From: 4572-13 sp964594065
GTDB lineage: Bacteria; Planctomycetota; Phycisphaerae; Sedimentisphaerales; Anaerohalosphaeraceae
Reading direction: 5' to 3'
Assembly: GCA_964594065.1 (NCBI GenBank)
Contig: CAZQKX010000045.1
Location: 1-29,642 of the forward strand
Length of the DNA stretch: 29,642 nt
Shown here in pieces: positions 24,129 to 29,642 of this stretch. The position numbers and the translations under genes were made by a program. The number at the start of each line of letters is the position of its first letter. Positions within the stretch are counted from its first letter, which is position 1. A model generated the notes under the pieces. It ran no database searches and had not been told where the DNA came from. It was given only the letters and a program-made list of their open reading frames with translations.

Positions 24129-25265
24129 ATGGACCAAACCTACTCACCTGATGTAAAAATTTACCCCGCCGGAGAAGGCGCTTTTCTAAGTATTTCTGAT
24201 ATGCTGGCCTATTTCGAGAAAATGGGGGCAATGCGCGTCTCCGACCTGCATATCAAGATCGGCACCCAACCGGCCTATCGCATCGATGGCGAACTGGTCC
24301 GCCTTAAAGGCGGTGTGGTGACCGAATCAATCGCCAAACAACTCGTCTACCCCCTGTTGGGTGAGAAAAAGGTCGAGTTTCTAAATCGAGACCTAACAGT
24401 GGACTGCTCCTATAAATATGGTACCCTGCAGTTCCGAATCAACGCATTTAAAGATAATGACGGATTGGCTTGCGCAATTCGGGCCCTGGGCATCGACATC
24501 CCGGAACCGGAAAACATTGGTTTCCCGAATACGGCATGGGAAGACATCGTTCGCCGAAAACACGGGTTGATTCTGTTTACCGGCATCACAGGGGCCGGCA
24601 AAAGCACAACTATCGCCTCACTGCTTGACCGGATCAATACAAACCGAGCCTCTCGTATTTTCACACTGGAAGACCCCATTGAATATCTCTTTACACAAAA
24701 AAATTCGATGATCTCGCAGCGAGAAGTCGGCCGGGATGTTGACACCTTTGCACACGGACTTCGTTCCATGATGCGGGAAGACCCGGATATTATTTTCGTC
24801 GGTGAAATGCGTGATGCCGAAACCGTCGCTTTAACCCTGACCGCAGCAGAAACAGGCCACCTGGTCTTTTCAACATTGCATACCCGCGATGTTGCCGGCA
24901 CCCTTACACGTATCTTGGACTTCTTTCCTTCTCAAAAGCAGGATGAAGTCCGCAACCAACTGTCTCTGGGACTGCAATACATTGTCTGCCAAAAGTTGAT
25001 TCCTCGCAAAACCGGCACCGGCCGCGTCGTCGCCATGGAAATCCTCAACAGTAATTACGCTATTGCCAACCTGATTCGTAAGGGTAAAGTCGAGCAGATC
25101 TACTCCCAGATGCAGGTTAAAACAAAGGATACATCGGACGAAAAAATGATCACCTTGGAGCGCCATCTTGCCGAATTGGTCAAAAATAATGAAATCACTT
25201 TGCTTGAAGCCAAAAAATGGGCAAATGACCTGAATAGTTTTCAAGATGCCATGAAAAGCAATTAG
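24129..25265 (+). CDS. pilT: PilT/PilU-family type IV pilus retraction ATPase
   Basis: This is a 378-aa secretion ATPase of the GspE/PilT superfamily, which powers pilus retraction or twitching at the inner membrane. Residues 35-125 are the N-terminal PAS-like domain (RVSDLHIKIGTQPAYRIDGE). Walker A is GITGAGKST (152-160), the Asp box FTLEDPIEY, the Walker B region DIIFVGEMRD (220-229) and the His box GHLVFSTLHT (243-252). The length and the lack of the N-terminal domain and zinc tetracysteine of PilB support PilT or PilU. No other pilus gene is adjacent. The ATG has only a weak ribosome site (CGGA). The next gene is convergent. Confidence 0.92.
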   Translation: MDQTYSPDVKIYPAGEGAFLSISDMLAYFEKMGAMRVSDLHIKIGTQPAYRIDGELVRLKGGVVTESIAKQLVYPLLGEKKVEFLNRDLTVDCSYKYGTLQFRINAFKDNDGLACAIRALGIDIPEPENIGFPNTAWEDIVRRKHGLILFTGITGAGKSTTIASLLDRINTNRASRIFTLEDPIEYLFTQKNSMISQREVGRDVDTFAHGLRSMMREDPDIIFVGEMRDAETVALTLTAAETGHLVFSTLHTRDVAGTLTRILDFFPSQKQDEVRNQLSLGLQYIVCQKLIPRKTGTGRVVAMEILNSNYAIANLIRKGKVEQIYSQMQVKTKDTSDEKMITLERHLAELVKNNEITLLEAKKWANDLNSFQDAMKSN

Positions 25266-25280
25266 CCGAATCATTTCGGC
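25265..25280. terminator. Hairpin between convergent pilT and kinase genes
   Basis: GCCGAA (25265-25270) and TTCGGC (25275-25280) with a 4-nt loop lie in the 16-bp gap between two convergent stops. There is no T-run on either side, so termination is possible but not assured. Confidence 0.4.
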
Positions 25281-25281
25281 G

Positions 25282-26931
25282 TTATGATGTTTCCGGCGAT
25301 GTAGTATCCGTTGAAGTGTTCTCTTCATCATCCTGTCGTTTGATATTGACAGGCAGGTCAAGCACGAATGTTGCTCCCTGGCCCGGTTCGCTTTCCAGTG
25401 AAATCGTCGCGGCCAAAAGGTCCGCCAACTGTTTACAGATCGCCAACCCAAGTCCGGTTCCTTCGCCCCGGCGTGTAATAGACCCGTCCAGTTGACGGAA
25501 CTTCTCGAAAATATGCAACTGATATTCTTTGGAAATCCCCGGTCCCGTATCTGACACGGAAATACGAATCGTCGTGTCATCCAACAGAGAGGCACTCAGT
25601 TGTATTCTTCCCTTTTCCGGCGTAAATTTGGTCGCATTACTCAGCAGGTTGTACAGGATTTGCTGCAGTTTCTGAGAATCCGTCTGCACCAGCGGCAGAT
25701 CGTCGTCCGCATCCAGCCGCACCTTGATCATTTTCTGTTCCGTTAATGGCGAAAAGAATGCCGCTAATCCTTCCAGCATTTGGGGAATGCTCGTCTTTTC
25801 GACCCGCAGCTCCATCTTCCCCGCTTCAGCCTTGGCCAGATCCAGCAGATCATTGATCATATTCAAAAGGGACCGTCCGCTGGAGATAATATTTTCCGCC
25901 CACCGTTTTGATTTTTCCACCTCCGCTTTTGGTTTTTCACGAAGCAATTCGGCAAACCCCAAAATCGCATTCAGCGGTGTTCGAAACTCGTGCGACATAT
26001 TGGCAAGAAATTCACTTTTGAGCTTGCTGGCTTTATACAATTCGATATTCTTTTCAGAAAGCTGAGAGATCTTCGCATCAAGCTGTACATTCGCACGTTC
26101 CAGTTTATGCTGTGACTCCATCAGATTATCCAGCATGTGATTGAATGCTTCTGAGAGCCGCTCGTATTCATCGCCGGTTTTGATGGAACTGCGGGTATCA
26201 TAATTGCCCTCGGCAATATTGCTGACCAGCGAGCGTAACTGACGGATCGGCCTTAAGATAACACGCTGCGTGATCGTATAAAACGCCACCATTGCGCCGA
26301 TCGCAGCCAGCAAACCGGCAACCACCACCCAGAGGCGATTCATAAAGCGCACCCACGCCAAACCGCTGGCAGAGATTTCAACAGCCAGAATGCCCACTTC
26401 CTGATTCTTATTATAGTGTGTATTTGCCACCCCCTGCTCAGAATGGCACTGCAGGCAACTTTCCTCCGCTCGCACCAGACGAATATAATGCCCTCGACCG
26501 GTCTTGTGATCGGTCCATGCCTCATCGTTTACATTTGCATCCTCACGCAGGTTTATAATTTTCTCTCTCTGGATTTTTGTTACAGATTCCGGGAGCGTTT
26601 CAGGATTGTTATCGATTAAGAACCATGAAATGACGCGATCGGTTTCGGCCTTTAAAGCGCCGCTGTCAGACAGCCTTGGCAAGCCTTTTTCTTCGGCTAT
26701 ATCCAGTTGAAAATGTGACTCGTACACCGCTTCACCGACAGCCCGGCCGGAATCGAGAGCGGTTTTCTCCGTCAGCTTATTCATCCAGTAATAGGGAATC
26801 AGCAGTGCGAGCACAAGAATGAACAAAACCGCCCCGCCGAACTGGAGCCGACATTTTTCCGCCAGTGACAGGGGCTTTCGCTGCGCTGCCTTCCAGATTT
26901 TTTTTGCGATACGGACTAAACGCTGCGGCAT
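25282..26931 (-). CDS. Sensor histidine kinase with periplasmic c-type haem motif
   Basis: This is a 549-aa membrane kinase. TM1 lies at about 31-48 and TM2 at about 199-219, flanking a periplasmic domain of about 150 residues that carries one CxxCH motif (C159-LQCH163), as in DUF3365/Tll0287-type haem sensors. HAMP is at about 220-272 (VILRPIRQLRSLVSNIAEGN), then a coiled coil, HisKA with H314 (NMSHEFRTPLNAILGF), and a HATPase domain with N box (LLSNATKF), DTGPGIS and GEGTGLGLAI. It should autophosphorylate H314 in response to a haem-sensed cue such as redox state or a gas. AAGGG precedes the ATG by six bases. No response regulator is adjacent, so its partner is elsewhere. Confidence 0.9.
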   Translation of the reverse strand: MPQRLVRIAKKIWKAAQRKPLSLAEKCRLQFGGAVLFILVLALLIPYYWMNKLTEKTALDSGRAVGEAVYESHFQLDIAEEKGLPRLSDSGALKAETDRVISWFLIDNNPETLPESVTKIQREKIINLREDANVNDEAWTDHKTGRGHYIRLVRAEESCLQCHSEQGVANTHYNKNQEVGILAVEISASGLAWVRFMNRLWVVVAGLLAAIGAMVAFYTITQRVILRPIRQLRSLVSNIAEGNYDTRSSIKTGDEYERLSEAFNHMLDNLMESQHKLERANVQLDAKISQLSEKNIELYKASKLKSEFLANMSHEFRTPLNAILGFAELLREKPKAEVEKSKRWAENIISSGRSLLNMINDLLDLAKAEAGKMELRVEKTSIPQMLEGLAAFFSPLTEQKMIKVRLDADDDLPLVQTDSQKLQQILYNLLSNATKFTPEKGRIQLSASLLDDTTIRISVSDTGPGISKEYQLHIFEKFRQLDGSITRRGEGTGLGLAICKQLADLLAATISLESEPGQGATFVLDLPVNIKRQDDEENTSTDTTSPETS

Positions 26932-26988
26932 ACTTATCCCTTGCTATAAAAGATCCGCGTACAGCAGTCTCGATTTAAGCATCGGCTG

Positions 26989-28791
26989 TTATTCATTCTC
27001 AAGCTGATGCAGGTGTTTTTGCACACGCAAATTCAACTCACCCAATTGCGCCTGGTCCACATCAGACGGTGCTTCGGTCAGGAGGCACTGGCCGCGTTGC
27101 GTTTTCGGAAACGCGATCACGTCACGGATATTTTCGGTCCCCGTCAGCAGCATGACCAACCGGTCCAGGCCGAACGCGATGCCGCCATGCGGCGGTGCGC
27201 CGTATTCCAGCGCTTTCAGGAAAAATCCGAATCGATCCTGTGCCTGCTGTTTGGAAATATTCAGCAAGTCGAACACTTTGGCCTGTTTATCAGGCTGGTG
27301 AATACGAACCGACCCGCCGCCAACTTCAGAGCCATTGACCACCAGGTCATAGGCCTGCGAGCAAATGTTGCCCGGGTCTGTTTCCAGTTTGCCCATATCT
27401 TCGGCGATCGGCGAGGTAAACGGGTGGTGCAGCGAGTCGAACCGCTTGGCGTCTTCATTCCACTCAAACAGCGGGAAGTCAACCACCCATACAAATTTGA
27501 AAATAGTCGGGTCGAACAACTCAAGCTCTCGGCCCAGCCGAACACGCAGCGGCGCCAGCGCCTTGTGGGCCACCTCTGCCTTGTCGGCAACGAACAGCAG
27601 CAGATCCCCGTCATTGGCCCCAAACCGCTCGGCGATCTGCAGCAGTTGTTCTTCGGTGAAGAATTTGGCGATACTGCTTTTCGGGATCGCTCTGCCGCTT
27701 TCGTCCTTTTCGACTTTCATCCACGCCAGTCCCTTTGCTCCATAATCGGCCACAAATGCCGTCATCGTTTTTTCAATTTCGCTGCGGGAGTATTTCGCTC
27801 CACCGGGAGCACACAGGCCCTTGACAATACCGCCTTTTTCCACCGTCGCGGTAAAGACTTTGAACGTTGACTCTTTGGCGATATCGGAAATATCCTTCAG
27901 TTTCATATCAAACCGTATATCCGGCCGGTCGATACCATACTCGTCGATCGCCTGGGCATAGTTCATACGCGCGACCGGCAACGGAACATCGACGTCCAGC
28001 ACTTCCTTGAAGATACGGGCGATCAGTCCCTCGTTCATGGTCATGATATCGTCTTCATCAACGAAGCTCATTTCCACATCGATCTGCGTAAACTCAGCCT
28101 GACGGTCAGCCCGTGGATCCTCATCACGGAAGCATCGCACGATCTGGAAATAGCGGTCAGTATTGGACACCATCAAAATCTGCTTGAACAACTGCGGCGA
28201 CTGCGGCAATGCGTAAAACTGGCCCTGATACAGCCGGCTGGGCACGAGAAAATCGCGGGCTCCTTCCGGCGTACTTTTGCCGAGCATCGGGGTTTCGATC
28301 TCCCAGAAGCCGTTTTCGTCATAGTAGTCACGGACGATCTTGGTGACGCGATGACGGATGGCAAGCTTGTTAAGCATGCTCGGACGACGCAGGTCGATGT
28401 ACCGATGCTGCAGGCGAAGTTCCTCATTGACCGCTTCGGCGTTGTCGATCTCGAACGGCGGAGTCTTGGCGGTGTTCAGCACTTCGATCTGGCTGACGAG
28501 AACCTCGATCTGGCCGGTGGCCAGTTTCGGATTTTCCAGCCCTTCGCCGCGGGGGCGAACGGTTCCCTTGGCCGCGATGACCCACTCGCAACGCAGATCG
28601 CGAGCAAGTTTGTGAGTGTCGACATTGGCTTCCGGGTCAAAAACAAGTTGCGTCAGGCCGTTTCGATCGCGTAAATCGATAAAAACGAGGTTTCCGTGGT
28701 CACGGTATGAATTCACCCAGCCGGATAAAATGACGGTCTGTGTGTCCTGTTCAAGTCTTAATTGCCCGCAATTGTGTGTTCGTTTCAGCAT
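26989..28791 (-). CDS. aspS: Aspartyl-tRNA synthetase, probably non-discriminating
   Basis: This is a 600-aa bacterial-type class II synthetase. The OB-fold anticodon domain comes first (LSGWVNSYRDHGNLVFIDLR), then motif 2 FRDEDPRADRQAEFTQID, the bacterial GAD insertion, and motif 3 GGIAFGLDRLVMLLTG. Position 32 is His (YRDHGN) where discriminating E. coli AspRS has Leu30, and position 84 is Gly (RGEGLEN) where it has Lys82. His/Gly at these positions marks non-discriminating AspRS, which also charges tRNA-Asn, so the organism probably uses GatCAB to make Asn-tRNA. This is inferred by eye alignment. AGGGA precedes the ATG. The gene starts 57 bp upstream of the kinase. Confidence 0.95.
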   Translation of the reverse strand: MLKRTHNCGQLRLEQDTQTVILSGWVNSYRDHGNLVFIDLRDRNGLTQLVFDPEANVDTHKLARDLRCEWVIAAKGTVRPRGEGLENPKLATGQIEVLVSQIEVLNTAKTPPFEIDNAEAVNEELRLQHRYIDLRRPSMLNKLAIRHRVTKIVRDYYDENGFWEIETPMLGKSTPEGARDFLVPSRLYQGQFYALPQSPQLFKQILMVSNTDRYFQIVRCFRDEDPRADRQAEFTQIDVEMSFVDEDDIMTMNEGLIARIFKEVLDVDVPLPVARMNYAQAIDEYGIDRPDIRFDMKLKDISDIAKESTFKVFTATVEKGGIVKGLCAPGGAKYSRSEIEKTMTAFVADYGAKGLAWMKVEKDESGRAIPKSSIAKFFTEEQLLQIAERFGANDGDLLLFVADKAEVAHKALAPLRVRLGRELELFDPTIFKFVWVVDFPLFEWNEDAKRFDSLHHPFTSPIAEDMGKLETDPGNICSQAYDLVVNGSEVGGGSVRIHQPDKQAKVFDLLNISKQQAQDRFGFFLKALEYGAPPHGGIAFGLDRLVMLLTGTENIRDVIAFPKTQRGQCLLTEAPSDVDQAQLGELNLRVQKHLHQLENE

Positions 28792-29179
28792 TTCGGTCCC
28801 TTTTTTCGCAAATTCCTTATTTTCAAAGGGCTTAACTTACCCGAAACGCCCCTTTCAGTCAACGTTTTTCCCCGATTATGCAGTTCTACAGAGGTGAGGA
28901 ACGGAAGTGACGGGATAATAACCTCATAACCCCCAGTCCTGTAGGGGGGACCGTGCCCACGCAGACTTATCATTCCGACTGAATCTTTATTACTGAGCGT
29001 AAAAGGGGGTTTTATTCAAGGTCCCCCGAGTCCTGTTTGCGCGAAGTCTGCACTTGTTGATCAATCGACTTAGTAAGTACCATTTGATTATTCCGGGTTA
29101 AGTCACTGCCTGATTATGTCGATGGATTCTGAGTCTACTGTTGGATTGCTAATGGAAACTTCAAATGAAAGGCAGTATT
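28792..29179. other. Intergenic region with GC-rich, structure-prone core
   Basis: These 388 bp contain no convincing gene. The core (28931-29051) is G/C-clustered, unlike its AT-rich surroundings. GGGGGACC (28945-28952) pairs perfectly with GGTCCCCC (29020-29027), and GCAGACTT (28961-28968) pairs with AAGTCTGC (29044-29051). The two helices interleave, as in a pseudoknot. AGTCCTGT occurs twice (28935-28942, 29029-29036), each preceded by a C-run. It could be a structured RNA, a decayed element or a regulatory leader; no known riboswitch was recognised. Confidence 0.35.
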
Positions 29180-29398
29180 ATGAGTGAGGAAAAGAAATGT
29201 TTAAGATGTAATGGAACGAACCTTGAACCCAGTAACCTTCAGTCCACCGGTAAAATTTATAGCCGCCCCGACAGTGCAAACTTAGTGGGGCTTTTGAAAA
29301 CTGGTGCTCCTGTTGATGCCTTAACTTGTCTCGACTGCGGACATGTAGAATTACTTGTAGACACCGAAAAAATAAAATCGCTATCCACAGTTTCCTGA
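29180..29398 (+). CDS. Small zinc-ribbon protein
   Basis: This is a 72-aa cytoplasmic protein with two CxxC pairs, C-L-R-C near the N-terminus and C-L-D-C-G-H near the middle to C-terminus, enough to bind one zinc as a ribbon. The motif CLRCNGTNLEPSNLQSTGKI followed by LTCLDCGHVELLVD resembles small nucleic-acid-binding zinc-ribbon proteins found widely in bacteria. ATG 29180 is chosen because AAAGG lies seven bases upstream, while the earlier in-frame ATG at 29165 has none. It is monocistronic, between a structured intergenic region and two strong hairpins. Function is not known. Confidence 0.75.
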   Translation: MSEEKKCLRCNGTNLEPSNLQSTGKIYSRPDSANLVGLLKTGAPVDALTCLDCGHVELLVDTEKIKSLSTVS

Positions 29399-29427
29399 CT
29401 TGGAATAAAAAACAAGTTGTCGGGAAT

Positions 29428-29473
29428 AAATAAAGGGAGCTTTTCTAAAGAACAGAAAAGACGCCTTTTATTT
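29428..29473. repeat. Long imperfect hairpin downstream of the zinc-ribbon gene
   Basis: The left arm 29428-29446 pairs with 29454-29473 in two blocks: ten pairs including one G-T, an AG/ACG internal loop, then CTTTTCT with AGAAAAG, closing a 7-nt loop. There is no T-run directly after it, so it may be a terminator, an RNA-stabilising hairpin or a repeat element. Confidence 0.45.
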
Positions 29474-29519
29474 ACTTGCAGCGCAGGCTGTACCCACGCG
29501 GTGTCATAAAGATATTGTA

Positions 29520-29559
29520 AAGATTGGCTTTGCTTTTAAAAGCAAAGCCAATCTTTTTT
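29520..29559 (+). terminator. Rho-independent terminator, perfect 18-bp inverted repeat
   Basis: AAGATTGGCTTTGCTTTT (29520-29537) is followed without spacer by its exact complement at 29538-29555, and T continues to 29559. In RNA the centre UUUUAAAA would open into a loop. This fits a strong terminator for the plus-strand zinc-ribbon gene. From 29560 to the window end no gene was recognised. Confidence 0.65.
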
Positions 29560-29642
29560 GACATATTTTTCATGTTACCAATTTTAAATAACTGAGGCCT
29601 CTGAAAAACCCTCATTTTAGTTTACTTTTTAAAGACATTACT

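Noticed and set aside
24870..25595. 241-aa open frame opposite pilT and running into the kinase gene
   Set aside because: It overlaps both real genes and has no motif.
27007..27870. 287-aa open frame antisense to aspS
   Set aside because: It mirrors the codon pattern of aspS; there is no recognisable protein feature.

Overview
The window looks like chromosomal DNA of a Gram-negative member of the Planctomycetota, most likely near the Phycisphaerae. The evidence is a combination of features: several PEP-CTERM (exosortase-sorted) proteins, a TIGR03790-type protein ending in a dockerin, further dockerin-like sequence, an LPS gene (kdsB), peptidoglycan genes (murG, ftsW) and a divergent CTP synthase. 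The assignment is an inference from gene content. No rRNA or taxonomic marker was compared.

Region 1 (about 235-7453) is a 7.2-kb AT-rich genomic island inserted at the 3' end of a tRNA-Leu(CAG) gene on the minus strand (7435-7520). A 21-bp copy of the tRNA 3' end is repeated exactly at 235-255 and 7433-7453. A divergent tyrosine recombinase lies next to the tRNA. The 8-mer TATCTAAT recurs just inside both ends and probably marks integrase arm-type sites. The cargo is a probable type II restriction endonuclease and its DNA methyltransferase, a broken second methyltransferase, an apparently coupled pair (an unlisted 51-aa protein and a degenerate RuvB-like AAA protein), a HEPN-like protein, and a secreted RCC1-like repeat protein with a PEP-CTERM-like tail. 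A membrane-protein fragment (1-143) lies outside the island.

Region 2 (7818-10817) is a three-gene [NiFe]-hydrogenase operon: Tat-exported small subunit, large subunit and maturation endopeptidase. The small subunit carries an insert of about 45 residues that resembles a planctomycete dockerin repeat, which is the most unusual protein architecture here.

Region 3 (11102-13826) holds a membrane PIN-TRAM protein, a MalY/PatB-type C-S lyase and free methionine-(R)-sulfoxide reductase. The three genes abut or overlap. The last two suggest a link to methionine or sulfur metabolism.

Region 4 (13815-19278) contains ftsW-murG (8-nt overlap), a small coiled-coil lipoprotein, and kdsB-pyrG behind a near-consensus sigma-70 promoter.

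Region 5 (19331-23768) is a surface-protein cluster on the minus strand: three PEP-CTERM proteins and a TIGR03790-dockerin protein. No exosortase lies in the window.

Region 6 (24129-29642) contains a PilT-type ATPase, a histidine kinase with a periplasmic CxxCH haem motif, an aspartyl-tRNA synthetase with the non-discriminating signature, a structured intergenic region, and a small zinc-ribbon gene followed by strong hairpins.
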